DNA from: Panax quinquefolius
Lineage: Eukaryota; Streptophyta; Magnoliopsida; Apiales; Araliaceae
Assembly: GCA_020205615.1 (NCBI GenBank)
Contig: CM035160.1
Location: 10,639,821 to 10,703,820, forward strand
Direction of reading: 5' to 3'
DNA length: 64,000 nucleotides
This document shows positions 1-13,118 of this stretch, piece by piece. Position numbers and translations under genes: made by a program. Each line of letters opens with the position of its first letter. The stretch's first letter is position 1. A model generated the notes under the pieces. It did no database searches. It saw only the letters and a program-made list of their open reading frames with translations, and had not been told where the DNA came from.

Positions 1-1168
1 AATTCTAACCCAAGACCCTATTTATAGGAAAATCTTAGAACACCAAAGGTAAAATTTAATATAATATTAATATAATTATACAAATTTTCCTTAGCCCACC
101 TTTTGGTCAAAACACCAGCCACACATGTTAATGATGTCCAAAAAATACAAAAAATGTTTTTCTTAACAAAAATAATTTAAACTCCAAAATCAATTCACAC
201 TTTGATATACTTAAACTTCAATAATTCATAATAAATAGCCCTTTTATCGTAAAATTCAATCTTATGTGTTTTTTATAGTAAATTCAATTCTCTACAACTT
301 TACGTAAGAAAGTTTTTCCAAATTCCAAACAAAATTGACCGAAATTCACAAACGGGTGATTTTACAAAGTATAATCAAATTTCAATCAAGAAATGGGTCC
401 ACCAACACACAAAACATGTGTTAAAAACATTTAATCCAAGAAAATACTCTTCCTCCTCAGATACTCATATATCCCACATTCGTTGTAAAAATATCACCAT
501 TAATATATTATTAAAATAATCTATTTAAATGAATTATTTTATCGTAAAAAGATAAAATATTAATTTTCAACAATTGTCACATTAAAAATTTTCTCCATCT
601 ATATCCACATAAAATCTCAATATTTTCCTCATCATATAAATCAATAATTAATTATTCACAAATAATATTACAGAATCACAAGATCGGCAACCGTGTAGCT
701 CCTGTGAAAGAGGGGCTTTCCAATAAGGATCTCTCTTACTTGGCTAAATTAGGTGACCAAACCTCTCCTTTATGTAACTTTCTAGACATTGCCAATAATG
801 TTATCTAATAATATTATTCAGATAATATGAATTATTGCCCGATAATGGAAAATACTTTGTGTAATGATAATTTATTGAAACAACAAAGAATATAAAATAT
901 CAATGCAACAATTATTGAATCAATAAAATAAAATACTAAATAGAATTATCGTAACAATTATTGAGTAGTAGCCTTCTTACGTAAGAATCAATAATTGGTG
1001 CATTGGTCTTGTTCAACATTGTTCACAATAACTGCGCCACTTGCTCAACAACGCCAGACATGGGGCCCATCGTTTTAACCCACGACGGGTATTCCAACAA
1101 TAATGATTTTATCACCACTTGAATAACTTTAACGCTATTAATCAACCATTTTATAAACAACTTATATT
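1..1168 (-). repeat. LTR A fragment (U3 side), truncated
   Basis: This matches the middle and right part of the minus-oriented LTR A copy at 1169-3898 (equivalent to about 2538-3630), starting next to the reversed TATA box (tatttata, 20-27). It contains the 'gaaagaggggctttcc'-type block near 703-718 and the AATAATATTATT palindrome near 805. It stops after 'aacttatatt' at 1168, before the LTR's own end, and abuts the next LTR directly. The rest of its element lies left of the window or was lost. Confidence 0.8.
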
Positions 1169-3898
1169 CCAAAATAGGTATACATCACCCATTCCGAAAG
1201 TCAAATACATGGTACGTAAAAACAACTACAACTTTATTATTACAACAAGAAAACTGTGAGTTTGAATACAAATATTATCTTCTAGACAATATCTATACTC
1301 AAATAAATCCTCATCACATTTATCGATACATTATTTTACAAAAATGGTGAGGACTACTAAACAATTCTTTCTAAAACCTTCATTCCATACCCCGACTCAG
1401 ATTTCGCTATATTCTCGCCTCCCTCGAGAAGAAAAATGGAACAAAAAGGAAAAGGGTGAGCTCAACTAGCCCAGTAAAGAATATTACGACTAAGATAATA
1501 TACAACAAATTATCGTTAGTCTTCAACAGGGAAAAATCTAATAGAATACAATAGACAACAAATTTTAAATCAATATTCGCAGCGGAAATAATAATTCATT
1601 AGAAGAGTTAAGTAGAGAATGCAAACTACTATCTTCTATGTATGAATTTAAAAGTTCATCGCTCATCTTTTATCCCCAAATATCAATCAATATACATCCG
1701 AATCAAATATTCATCTTTGCACTACAGTGCCAAAGATATTCATCACTGGTCATGTTCATCTAAACACTGCTCATCTTTGCACTACTACCCAAAGATATTC
1801 TTCAGAAATCATTCATCTTTGCACTACAAAAGCCAAAGATATTCAATAATATCATCATTTAAGACCGAGGATGATGAAAATATTTTTAAAGAAACGAATC
1901 CAAAGAAACAAAATGACAAGGATTAAGGATTAAGGATTCGTATTTTGTTTTATCCATGTTCAAAAATACCTCAAAAATAATCATAGTGGTGTAAAATTCA
2001 AGAATGATCAAAACATGGATACAATCAAAGCTAGTATCCGTATTAGATATTTTGACAAAAAAAGAAATTTTTATTTTTCATTTAATTCGTATTCGTGAAT
2101 AAGGTCAGATACGTGAATAAAGGCCGATAATACGAATAGTAACTCTACACCAAAAGATAGAAATTTCCAAAAAAACATCTTCACGCTTCATTAATAGTAC
2201 TCGTGAATAAGAATCGTGAATAAGAAACTCATGAATAAGAACTCGTGAATAAGAATCTCAAAATAAGAACTCCATGAATAAGAACCCCGATATGAAAAAA
2301 GTTCCAAATTTGATAAAAAGTTTCAACCAATATTTCAAAGATAATGATATCAAGAAATAATATCATTCGAGAAGAAAATAACATCCCTTACCTCGAAAGA
2401 TTAAGATTTCTAATCGAATACCGGATATAAAGGTCAAGGAACTTGCACCGCCTAACAATACTCAAAGTATACTCAAAATACTCACAAGAATACGCCGATA
2501 ATATAGAGAGAGAAAACTTCAGCTTCGTGTGATTTTCAATTCTAACCCAAGACCCTATTTATAGAAAATGCTAGAACACCAAAGCGTAAAAATTTAATAA
2601 ATTAATAATATATATTATATAAATTTCCTACGCCATGCCTAGAATCTGATTTCAGCCATCAAACACATGCCACATTCTAGAAAAAAAAAAAAACGTTTTT
2701 CTAATTTTAAATATTTTAAACTTCCAAAAATCAATTATTTCTGAGCTTCTAACTTCAATAATTCATAATAAATAGCCCTTTTCATCAAAAAATTCAATCT
2801 CATGAGTTTTTATAGGAAATTCAATTCTCTACAACTTTGCAGAAGAAAGTTTTTCCAAATTCCAAATAAAATTGACCAAATCCACAAACCAAGCGATTTT
2901 ACAAAAGCTATAATCAAATTTCAAATAATAAATGGGGTCCACCGACATGTTTAATATGTTTTAAACATTTATTGCAACAAAAATACTCTTCCTCCTCAGA
3001 TACTCATATATCCCACATTCGTTGTAAAAATATCACCATTATTATATTATTAAAATATAATAATATATTTAAATGAATTATTTTATCGTAAAAAGATAAA
3101 ATTTCAATTTTCAACAATTGTCACATTAAAATTTTCTCCATCTATATCCACATAAAATCAATATTTTCTCATCATATGAATCAATAATTAATTATTCACA
3201 AATAATATTACGTAATCACAATATCGACAACCAGTGCGCCTCCTGTGAAAGAGGGGCTTTCCAATAAGAATTTCTCCTCATCGCGCGCAATTAATTAGTG
3301 TGACCAAACCTCTCCTTAGATGTAACTTTCTAGACATCGCCAATAATGTTATCTAATAATATTATTCAGATAATATGAATTATTGCTCGATAATGAAAAA
3401 TACCGTAAATGACAATTATCAAACAACAAAGAATATAAAATATCAACGCAAAGAATTATTAAATCAATAAAATACCGAATAAGAATTATCGTAACCATTA
3501 TCGAGTAGTGCCTTCACGTAAGAATCAATAATTGGTGCAATACCGCAAAGCACCGTGTTTTTAACCACCGAGTATTTTAACAAGATAATCTGTGAATAAC
3601 TACTACGCAAGTTATTTTTAAACAACTTATATTTGTCGCTTTCTTCATCCAATCGCTTTCACATGGGCCCACACACAGGTCGCTACCGCCGCATTTAATA
3701 TTCCCCGACAAAGATTTAATATTCCACGCACCAAACGAATATTCCCCGACAACAATGAATATTTTATAACCACTTGCTTATTTTGAAATATTTATGATTT
3801 TACCCTTAACTATCCACATTAATCAAATCAACCCTTACTATTTCAAAATAATAAATAGAGAAAATTAAATTTCATTAATAATAAGTTGGGGTCTTACA
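1169..3898 (-). repeat. LTR A, 3' LTR of A1
   Basis: The right end '..ttggggtcttaca' (reverse of TGTAAGACCCCAA) is intact and touches the purine tract. The left end starts at 'ccaaaatagg' and lacks the last 9-10 LTR bases (reverse of GGCGTCACA). The reversed TATA box is at 2557-2564. A 14-bp repeat tract (Tgaataagaact type) lies at about 2195-2285. A repeat pairing 'caaagatattc' with 'tcatctttgcactac' lies at 1695-1845. Upstream of the TATA box are the GAAAG-AGGGG-CTTTC block (3247-3262) and an AT palindrome (about 3350-3385). Confidence 0.85.
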
Positions 3899-3910
3899 AC
3901 CTCCCTCCTT
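3899..3910 (-). promoter_or_regulatory. polypurine tract of A1
   Basis: Read on the minus strand this is AAGGAGGGAGGT, directly against the TG of the 3' LTR. It is the expected plus-strand primer for reverse transcription, and the same tract sits in the same place in A3 and A4. Confidence 0.85.
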
Positions 3911-5290
3911 ATGAAATTTCGCCCTCGAAATCGACGACGCATTCGGTGTTTCAAAAAGGTGAGGATACCTCGCTTTCATTTCCGCTTCCAATTCCTGTGT
4001 CATTTCCTCTATAAAGATTTGATTCCTCCACAAAACTTTAACTTGTGGTATGACCTTTTCATGCAGTAGGACATGCTCCTTCCTATCCAAGATCTTGACA
4101 GTACCTCCTCATACGCTAAGTCTTCTACTATCTCGTCCTGCTTCTAACTCTATAACGTGGTTCGGTCTTTCACATATTTACGGCACGATATGTGAAACAC
4201 ATTATGAACACGAGACATACTTTGAGGTAACGCGAGTCTATAGGCTACATTTCCTACTTCCTACCAAGAATTTGAAATGGACCAATAAATCGTGGATCGA
4301 GCTTTCTCTCTTCCCAAATCTTGTAACTCCTTCCATGGAGCAACTCGCAACAATACACATGATCCCCTACACTAAATTCCACGCCCTTTCGATGAAGATC
4401 CGCATAACTCTTTTGTCGATCTTGTGCCGCTTTGTATACGCTGTCGAATCATTTGATCTTTTCCGTAGTCATACGCATTAACTCGGTCCCAACAATGTTG
4501 CTTCACCCACCTCGTCCCAACATACCGAGAGCTTACACTTTCGGCCCATATAATGCTTCAAATGGAGCCACACCTATACTTGCTCGATAACTCTTGTTGT
4601 AGGAGAATTCCACCAATGGTAAATACTTATCCCAACCGCCTTTTGAAGTCTAGGACACGTAGTCTTAATAAATCTTCAAGAGTTTGAATAGTCCTTCGAT
4701 CATCCGTCTGCTTGAGGATGGTATGCCAATCAATCAGAAACTGCGCTCATAGCTTTTTGCAAGCTAACCCAAAATCTTGAAGTGAATCTTGGGTCACGAT
4801 CCAAAACTATGGATACAGTATGCCATGCAACCTCACAATCTCATTCACGCATATACTAGCAAGACGCTCAAGGAATAAGTCTCCGAGACGGCAAGAAATG
4901 AGCGATTTTGGTTAATCTATCAACAATAACCCAAATAGCATTGATGCCTCGAGAGAAACCGTAGGAAGACCCGTAATCGAAATCCATGGTAATGTGTTCC
5001 CACTTCCATTTCGAATCTCAAGTGGTTGCAACGACCCTTTAGGTACTAGATGCTCCGCTTTACACGCTGACAAGTTAAACACATCGAGATAAACTTTGCA
5101 ATCTCTCTCTTCATATTGTTCCACCAAAATGTATGTCAAGATCACGATACATTTTAGTACTTCCAGATGGATTGCAAATGGTGTATCAGTGCCTCCATCA
5201 TAATCTTGTACTTCAAATCGTAGTCGTTAGGAACACAAAGTCTAGAGGGACTCAAGTATTCCTTCTTCATCAATTCTCGCCCTCCTAATA
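3911..5290 (-). pseudogene. A1 integrase with chromodomain-like C-terminus (broken)
   Basis: Integrase would insert the cDNA copy into the chromosome. From N to C (descending coordinates): an HHCC zinc region near 5040-5250, ending in C-x2-C; the catalytic core around 4560-5000, recognisable by its W-V-S-L-Q-K-A segment and the following Q-T-D-G-like segment; the GPF-type C-terminal domain (R-F-I-G-P-F-Q-I-L) near 4255-4320; and a chromodomain-like tail at 3950-4090 (V-K-V-L-W-R-N, then E-E-M-T). The tail is the longest intact piece (71 residues, 3875-4090). The rest is shifted between frames. The chromodomain is thought to steer Tekay-type elements to heterochromatin, which fits the repeat-only surroundings. 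The gene cannot make a working protein as written. Confidence 0.8.
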
Positions 5291-5409
5291 GCTCCTTCTT
5301 GTACTTTCTTCTTCATACGATCGCCCCGCCTGCGGGCTTGAGCAACCTTAACTTTTTCTATTAAAGTCGGCTCTATGCGATATACTTGACATCATCGCAC
5401 ACTGCTCTC

Positions 5410-5765
5410 GCATATGATCTTCTACTCAACGCGCCACCACCACGCTCGCTTTTCCGATGGTATCAATAGTGTGGTCGAGTCTTTCAATAGCTCGAGCCAA
5501 CGTCACCGCCGCATGTCGAGTTCTTTTTTTTGAGTGAAGAAATATTTAAGGCTTTTATGGTCCTAATATATCTCCACTTTCTCCCCATATAGATAGTGCC
5601 TCCATATCTTTAACGCTGAAACGATCGGCCGCTAACTCTAGATCACGAGTAGGATAATTCCTCTCATACTTTTTGTTGTCATGAGGCATAGGCTATGACT
5701 TTCCCACGCTGCATGAGAACACATCCTAACCCTTTGCCTCAAGCATCAGAGAGATAACAAATCCA
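5410..5765 (-). pseudogene. A1 RNase H (broken)
   Basis: This domain would degrade the RNA strand of the RNA/DNA hybrid. On the minus strand one can follow the T-D-A-S start near 5738-5765, [10 protein letters not shown], the K-I-W-R-H-Y-L-Y-G segment near 5575-5620, S-L-K-Y-F-F near 5540, and the closing N-V-V-x-D-A-L-S-R-R near 5415-5460. Frameshifts separate these pieces. It lies between RT and integrase without a spacer, as expected for one polyprotein. Confidence 0.75.
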
Positions 5766-6680
5766 TCCGAACCCGATGGTATTGTTAGAACAAAATCAAA
5801 TAAGTCTCCTCTAAGCTCTTGAAACTTTTCTCGATTCTTCGCCCAAACGAATTTTGTATCCTTCCGAAGTTAGCCGAAGTTAATGGAGTAGCGATTCGAG
5901 AAAACCCTTCCACGAATCTCCGATAATAACCAAATAAGCCCAAAAGCTACGATTTCACCACCGACTTTTGCTGTTCTAAACTTCAGATTGCTTCAATCTT
6001 CACGGATCAACAGATACTCCATGTTTCGACACCATCGCGCTCAAGGAATGCTACTTCCTCAAGCCGTAACTCGTGATTTCTTCAATTTGGCATATAGTTT
6101 GTTTTCACGGGCCTTCGAGTACCAAATTTTTCAAATGGTGCTCATGATCTTCACGACTTTTGAATATATAAGAGGATGTCATCAATAAAGACAACAACAA
6201 ATCGATCCAAATATTCCTCAATACTTTGCTCATCATATCCATGAAAGTCAGAGAGCATTAGTCAATCCGAAAGACACGACTAAGAATTCATAATGCCCGC
6301 ATCGAGTTCTAAAGGCGCCTTTTGAATATCCTCGCCTAATCTTCACCGATGATATCCGTAATCTAAGATCGATTTTTGAAAAGAATTGTGCCCTCAGAAT
6401 CGGTCAAACAAGTCATCAATACGAGGTAGAGGATACCTATTCTCGATGGTGACATGGTTCAATTCCCGATAGTCAATACAAAGTCGCATACTCCCCGCTT
6501 TTTCTTCTTTACAAAATAAAACAGAGCACCCCAAGGAGATGTACTAGATTTAATGAAACCGATGTCCAACAATTCCTCGTAGTTGACCTTTAACTCCTCA
6601 AGTTCAATAGAGCCATTCGATATGGGGTTTTAGAAATGGGCTTTGTACCAAAGTTCAAGATCAATAAAGAATTCAACTTC
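5766..6680 (-). pseudogene. A1 reverse transcriptase (broken)
   Basis: This domain copies element RNA into cDNA. The catalytic F-I-D-D motif is encoded at about 6164-6193, followed by I-L-I-Y-S. The N-terminal segment with P-Y-R-M-A-P-I-E-L lies near 6590-6680, the S-P-W-G-A-P region near 6500-6560, and the L-G-L-x-G-Y-Y-R-F thumb segment near 5890-5970. The active-site codons are present, but the reading frame breaks many times. It is very similar to the RT parts of A4 and A5. Confidence 0.78.
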
Positions 6681-7260
6681 ACGCTCGGGGTAGACCGGAA
6701 GTTCTTCGAAATACGCCGTGAAAGTCAATAACAACAGAATATTATTCAAATTTGACGTGTCTTTATTCAAATCCATAACATGGGCTAAGAAAGCTTGACA
6801 TCCGCTTTTTCAATAAACGAATAGCTTTTATGATTAGATATGACAAAGGATTGATTTTAATGGTTTAGTTGCTTGAATTGCATAACAAAGTCAAGTTAGA
6901 ATATGAAAACTAACAACCTTACGAAAACAATCAATTTTGGTATGATGAGTAGTTAACCAATCAATCCCTAAAATCACATCAAAAGCAAGTATCTTTAAAG
7001 AGATAAGGTCAATGTAAGGTGATGGTGCCAACTTGAATCAAACAAGATTTATAAACAAAGGATGTGATGAAAGTTTCTCCTAACTGAGTTTCCACAGATA
7101 GTCAAAGTCTAATTTCTCCTGAGTCAAGTTTAAACGCTGAGCACACGCAGAGAGATAAAAATGAATGGGTAGCACCCCAGATCAAGTAAGGTATAAACTT
7201 CGCAAGAATTTATAAATAGCTTACCCGTGATCACCTCGCTTGGTTCCTCGATTATGACCA
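6681..7260 (-). pseudogene. A1 aspartic protease region (broken)
   Basis: The retropepsin-like domain would cut the polyprotein. The active-site stretch (L-D-x-G-S-x-H-S-F-I type) is encoded around 7163-7192. Downstream on the minus strand are the segments around 'gattgattggttaactactcatcat' (reverse strand, 6944-6970) that also occur in A2-A5. Indels disrupt the frame. It connects gag and RT with no gap. Confidence 0.7.
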
Positions 7261-8434
7261 AATACAACAAACGCCTTCCCTAAATCGCTGACTTTTGACT
7301 TTTCTCGGGATGTTTTTTCGAGTCACCGTCCCTCACTAACTAGGTTTCGCCATCGCATAATCTCGAGCGATATGTCCTTCCTTTCCACAATTATAGCATA
7401 CCTTGAACTGTTAGGGCGCTTGACCGATATGTCCTCTTTTCCGTGATTTAGAAAGATATACGACCGGTGGTCGCTTCTCCCCTTAGAACCGCTTGTCACG
7501 CAAGACCGCTGCCTTCATACGGTCGTTGTTAAATCTCCTTTTTTAAAATCTCCTCCCCGACTCGCTTTTTCTTCATTTTCATGGCTATGATTACCACCAG
7601 AGTGGTTACCATTTTTGTCCGCTCTGCTTTTCTCTCCGCCGGGTATCATTATTCTGCTGATCGCTATCTCCGGTACGATCCTCGTTATGGTCCTCACCGA
7701 CCGTATACTCGTATCTCGCCTAATAATTGAGCCCTCATATACAACATCCTAATAGAGAGAAAATTTATGAGAAATGAGATATCGTCGATGCCGTGTTTCA
7801 AACCTCTCAAAAACATCCGCCATACGCTCCTCATTCTCCACCAAATGAGGTGCAAACCTCGATAACTCGCAAACTTTGCCTCGCATCGAGACACCGCCAT
7901 GTTGTTTTGTTCTAATCTGATGAACTCCACTTCCTTCATACGACGTAACACTTTCGTGAAAGTATTTGTCATTAAATAGTTTCAAACGCTCTCCCAAGAC
8001 ATGCCGAAAAGCGGCCGATGGGTACGCTTCACGCATTCCCACCAAGAGTCCGCTTCGCCACTTTAACATAAAGGTGGCGAATGGAACCTTCGTTCTCCGC
8101 ATCCCAAGACATCGAATATCTTGGTAATTTGTTTGACCCATGTTTCCGCCATGATCGGATCCGCTTTCCTTAAATTCGTGGTCCCAACTTTTCGAACTCG
8201 CTTGGCAGTGACAACCCGTGAATTGCTATCATTTCTCCTCAGATTTTGAACACGAAGTCTCCTCGTCTCGATTTTGCATGAACCGCAAAAAGCTTCTAAA
8301 CATCCCCTCGCTCATCATCTCGCCAAAGGTGTTGTTCATGAGGAACATTGCCACCACTGTAACGCTCTCCTCGCTCAAGTGAGTACAAAGCGCCTCCACT
8401 GGCCTCATTTCCATTGTTAATATTCTCACGACAT
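7261..8434 (-). pseudogene. A1 gag (broken), two zinc knuckles
   Basis: Gag would form the virus-like particle and bind element RNA. The start chosen is the ATG at 8434-8432; the aligned starts in A2 (12945), A3 (17815), A4 (38097) and A5 (45720) read M-S-x-x-N-I-N-N-G-N-E. A Retrotrans_gag-type core with the G-E-A-x-x-W-W signature occurs near 8010-8080, followed by E-F-I-R-L-E-Q-N-N near 7900-7940. The zinc knuckle C-Y-N-C-G-K-E-G-H-I lies at about 7367-7400, and a weaker first knuckle at 7419-7450. Many frameshifts are present. Confidence 0.78.
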
Positions 8435-8604
8435 TCTCAAATACCGCCATAAAACAAGGGTTAATTAAGGAAATCAATATATCACATAATATCCTTATAT
8501 ACCGACCAACTAAAAAATAAGCTTAGTAGACACACTAGCGAAGGATTTACTCGCCTCCCCTCCTAGTTCTATTCCCCGATCTCCGCCAGAGATCATATCC
8601 CTAA

Positions 8605-8619
8605 GCTCTCTCGATACCA
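8605..8619 (-). promoter_or_regulatory. primer binding site (initiator-Met tRNA), altered
   Basis: The minus strand reads TGGTATCGAGAGAGC where the canonical plant initiator-Met site is TGGTATCAGAGC. It lies immediately inside the 5' LTR, as required for priming minus-strand cDNA. Confidence 0.75.
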
Positions 8620-8620
8620 A

Positions 8621-11334
8621 CCGCGACGCCCCCAAAATAGTATACATCACCCATTCCGAAATTGTCAATACATGGTACGTAAACAACTACAACTTTATTA
8701 TTACAACAAGAAAACTGTGAGTTTAATACAAATATTATCTTCTGCATAATATCTATACTCAAATAAATCCTCATCACATTTATCGATACATTATTTTACA
8801 AAAATGGTGAGGACTACTAAACAATTCTTTCTAAAACCTTCATTCCATACCCCACTTGCATCGCTATATTCTCGCCTCCCCGAGAAGAAAAAATGGAACA
8901 AAAAGGAAAAGGGTGAGCTCAACTAGCCCAAGAAAGAATATTACGACTAAGATAATATACAACAAATTATCGTTAGTCTTCAACAGGAAAAATCTAATAG
9001 AATACAATAGACAACAAATTTTAAATCAATATTCGCAATGAAAATAATAATTCATTAGAAGAGTTAAGTAGAGAATGCAAACTACTATCTTCTATGTATG
9101 AATTTAAAAGTTCATCGCTCATCTTTTATCCCCGTAGAACATCAATCAATATACATCCGAATCAAATATTCATCTTTGCACTACATGTGCCAAAGATATT
9201 CATCACTGGGTCATGTTCATCTAAACACTGCTCATCTTTGCACTACTACCAAAGATATTCTTCAGAAATCATTCATCTTCGCACTACAAAAGCCAAAGAT
9301 ATTCAATAATATCATCATTTAAGACCGAGGATGATGAAAAATATTTTTAAAGAAACGAATCCAAAGGAAACAAAATGACAAGGATTAAGGATTAAGGATT
9401 CAGATTTTGTTTTATCCATGTTCAAAAATACCTCAAAAATAATCATAGTGGTGTAAAATTCAAGAATGATCAAAACATGGATACAATCAAAGCTAGTATC
9501 CGTATAGATATTTTGGACAAAAAGAAGAAATTTTTTTTTCATGAATAGTGTCAGATACGTGAATAAAGGCCGATAATGCGAATAAGAATCTCGACACCAA
9601 AAGATAGAAATTTCAAAAAAAACATCTTCACGCTTCACGAATAAGACTCGTGAATAAGAATCGTGAATAAGAATCATGAATAAGAACTCGTGAATAAGAA
9701 CTCATGAATAAGAATCATATAGTAACCCCACATGAAAAAGTTCCAAATTTGATAAAAAGTTCCAACCAATATTTCAAAGATAATGATATCAAGAAATAAT
9801 ATCATTCGAGAAGAAAATAACATCCCTTACCTCGAAAGATTAAGATTTCTAAATTTAATACCGATATAAAGGTCAAGGAACTTGCACCGCCTAACAATAC
9901 TCAAAGTATACTCAAAATACTCACAAGAATACGCCGATAATATAGAGAGAGAAACTTCAGCTTCGTGTGATTTTCAATTCTAACCCAAGACCCTATTTAT
10001 AGAAATCGCTAGAATAACCAAAGCGTAAAATTTAATAAATTAATAATATATATTATATAAATTTCCTACGCATGCCTAGAATCTGATTTCAGCCATCAAA
10101 TTATGCACATGCCACATTCTAAAAAAAATAAAAAAAACGTTTTTCTTATTTTAAATATTTTAAAACTCCAAAAATCAATTATTTTGAGCTTCTAAACTTC
10201 AATAATTCATAATAAATAGCCCTTTTATCAGAAAAAATTCAATCTCATGAGTTTTTATAGGAAATTCAATTTCTACAACTTTGCAGTAAGAAAGTTTTTC
10301 CAAATTCCAAATAGAAATTGACCAAATCCACAAACGGGCGATTTTATTAAAGCTATAATCAAATTTCACCAATAAATGGGGTCCACCGACATGTTTAACA
10401 TATGTTTTAAACATTTATTGCAACAAAAATACTCTTCCTCCTCAGATACTCATATATCCCACATTCGTTGTAAAAATATCACCATTATTATATTATTAAA
10501 ATATAATAATATATTTAAATGAATTATTTTATCGTAAAAAGATAAAATTTCAATTTTCAACAATTGTCACATTAAAAATTTTCTCCATCTATATCCACAT
10601 AAAATCAATATTTTCTCATCATATGAATCAATAATTAATTATTCACAAATAATATTACGTAATCACAATATCGACAACCAGTGCGCCTCCTGTGAAAGAG
10701 GGGCTTTCCAATAAGAATTTCTCCTCATCAAGCAATTAATTAGTGACCAAACCTCTCCTTAGATGTAACTTTCTAGACATCGCCAATAATGTTATCTAAT
10801 AATATTATTCAGATAATATGAATTATTGCTTCGATAATGAAAATAATCGTAGAATGACAATTATCAAACAACAAAGAATATAAAATATCAACGCAAAGAA
10901 TTATTAAATCAATAAAATATCGAATAAAGAATTATCGTAACCATTATCGAGTAAAGCCTTCACGTAAGAATCATCAATAATTGGTGCAATACCGCAAAGC
11001 TACCGTGTTTTAACCACCGGTATTTTAACAAGATAATCTGTAAATAACTACGCCAAGTATTTTTAAACAACTTATATTTGTCGCTTTCTTTTCATCCAAT
11101 CGCTTCAAGCATGGGGGCCACATATGGTCAAGCTACTGCCGCATTTAATATTCCCCGACAAAGATTTAATATTCCACCACCAAACGAATATTCCCCCCAC
11201 AACAATGAATATTTTATAACCACTTGCTTATTTTGAAATATTTCATGATTTTACCCCTAACTATCCACATTAATCAAATCAACCCTTACTATTTCAAAAT
11301 AATAAATAGAGAAAATTAAATTTCATTAATAATA
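8621..11334 (-). repeat. LTR A, 5' LTR of A1 shared with A2
   Basis: About 2.7 kb. The left end 'cgcgacgccccc' joins the primer site of A1. The reversed TATA box is near 9995-10002. The same tandem tracts as in the 3' LTR are at 9165-9305 and 9630-9715. The right end breaks off at 'taataataa' (11334), lacking the terminal '..gttggggtcttaca', and runs straight into protease sequence of A2. It therefore serves as the left LTR of A2 in a tandem LTR-internal-LTR-internal-LTR arrangement. Confidence 0.82.
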
Positions 11335-12945
11335 ATAACAGAATATTATTCAAATCGACGTGTCTTTATTCAAATCCATAACATGGGCTAAGAAAACTTG
11401 ACATCCGTAATAAAAACGAATGACTTCATGGCTTGATATGAAAATGTTTGACTACAATGGTTTGATTGCTTGAATTGAATAACAAAGTTGTTTAAGAATA
11501 TGAAAACTAACAACCTTACGAAAAGTAATCAATTTTGCATTGATGAGTAGTTAACCTTAAAATCACATCAAAAGCAAATATCTCTATGAAATAAGGTTAA
11601 CGGTAATGTGATAGTGCCAACCCGAATCAAACAAGATTTCTAAACAACGGATGTAATGAAAGTTTCTCCAACCTGAGTCTCCATAAATAGGTCAAAGTCT
11701 AATTTCTCCGTAGTCATGTTCAAACGCCGAGCGCAAGCAAGAGAGATAAAAGAATGGGTAGAACCTAGATTCAAGTAAGGTATAAACTTCGCAAGAATTT
11801 ATAATTAACTAACCTGTGCTAACTTCGTCGTTCGTCCTCGCATTTTGACCGGCCACGACAAACGCCTTCCGTGAATCGCCGACTTTGACTTTTCCGGGAC
11901 ATCCTTTTGAGTCACCATTCCCTACTGGATCTGGGTTTCGATATCGCATAATCTCGAGCGATATGTCCTTCTTTTCCACAATTATAATACCTTAAACTGT
12001 TGTGGGAAGTTTGGGTGATATGTCCCTCTTTCCCGCATTTGTAACATAAGACCGTGGGTCTTTCTCCTTCCTCGAAACCCGCTTCTTCATTGGCGACACA
12101 TCTTCACACGGTCGCTCTCTTTTTAAAATCTCCTCCCGACTCGCTTCTTCTACTTTCATGGCCACGATTACCACCAGAGTGGTTACCGCCTTTGTCCGTA
12201 TTCTTCTTTCTCCGCTGGTTATCATTATTCTCGATGATCGCTATCGCTCGAGATAATCCTCGGTTATGGACCCTCGGTTGAACGCATCGTATCTCGCCTA
12301 ACAATCGAGCCTCATTGACAACATCCTCAATAGAGAAAAATTTATGAGAAATGAGATATCGACGTATCCGGGTTTCAAACCTCTCAAGATTCTCGAATCA
12401 TCGACGTTATTCTCGCTTCCAATCTAATAAACTCCACTTCCTTCATACGACGAATACTTTCGTGGAAGTACTTATCATTGAACTGCTTTCTAAAACGCGT
12501 CTCCCACGACATCTTTGAGTGCGAAAATTGGATGGGTACGCTTCACGATTCCCACCAAGAATCTGCCTCGCCACGAAAACATAAAGGTGGCGAATGGAAC
12601 TTTCTGTTCTTCCGCATCCCAAGACATCGAATATCTTGATAATTTGTTTGACCCACGCCTCCGCCTTTAATCGGATCCGCTTCCCCGCACTCGTGGTCCC
12701 AACTCTTTGATCGCTTGCCGTGACCACCGTGAATTGCTATCATTTCCTCATATATTTTGAACACGAATCTCTCTCAGTATGATTTTGCATGAACTGCGCA
12801 AAAAGCTTCTAAACATCCCCTCGCTCATCATCTCGCCAAAGTGGTGTTGTTCACAGAGGTACATTGCCACTGTTGCACGCTCTCCTCGTTGGTGAGTACA
12901 GCGTCTCCACGCCTCATTTCCATTGTTAATATTCTCAATCGACAT
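11335..12945 (-). pseudogene. A2 gag and partial protease (broken)
   Basis: Gag start ATG at 12945-12943, reading M-S-I-E-N-I-N-N-G-N-E-A. The W-W signature (G-E-A-D-S-W-W-E-S) is clear near 12540-12575. The zinc knuckle region is at about 11962-12040. The protease active-site segment (L-D-x-G-S) lies near 11759-11782. The sequence then ends at 11335 inside the protease, joined to LTR sequence. Frameshifts occur as in the other copies. It matches the same stretch of A1 closely. Confidence 0.75.
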
Positions 12946-13118
12946 TCTCAAATATCATCATAAAACAAGGGTTAATTAAGGAAATCAATATATCACATAA
13001 TATCCCTATATAATCGACCAACTAACAAATAAGCTTAGTTAGGACACACTAGCGAAGGATTTACTCGCTCTCCCTCCTAGTTCTATTCCCCGATCTCCGC
13101 CAGAGATCATATCCCTAA

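Larger units (their letters stand above)
1169..11334 (-). mobile_element. A1: full-length Ty3/gypsy chromovirus (Tekay/Del-like), degenerate
   Basis: This is a complete LTR retrotransposon read on the minus strand: 3' LTR (1169-3898), purine tract, integrase, RNase H, RT, protease, gag, primer site, 5' LTR (8621-11334). It is about 10.2 kb, with an internal part of about 4.7 kb. The initiator-Met primer site, long LTRs and an integrase tail ending in a chromodomain-like segment (V-K-V-L-W-R-N ... Y-P-H-L-F) place it in the Tekay/Del chromoviruses. The domain order (integrase after RNase H) is Ty3, not copia. The polyprotein is broken by many small frameshifts. The two LTRs look nearly identical by eye, so the insertion may be young and part of the damage may be assembly error. 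Target duplications cannot be seen because both outer LTR ends are clipped. Confidence 0.85.

Noticed and set aside
3899..8434. Endogenous pararetrovirus (caulimovirid) as source of the RT/RNase H
   Set aside because: LTRs, initiator-Met primer site, integrase core and chromodomain-like tail are present and no movement-protein text is seen; Ty3/gypsy explains all of it.
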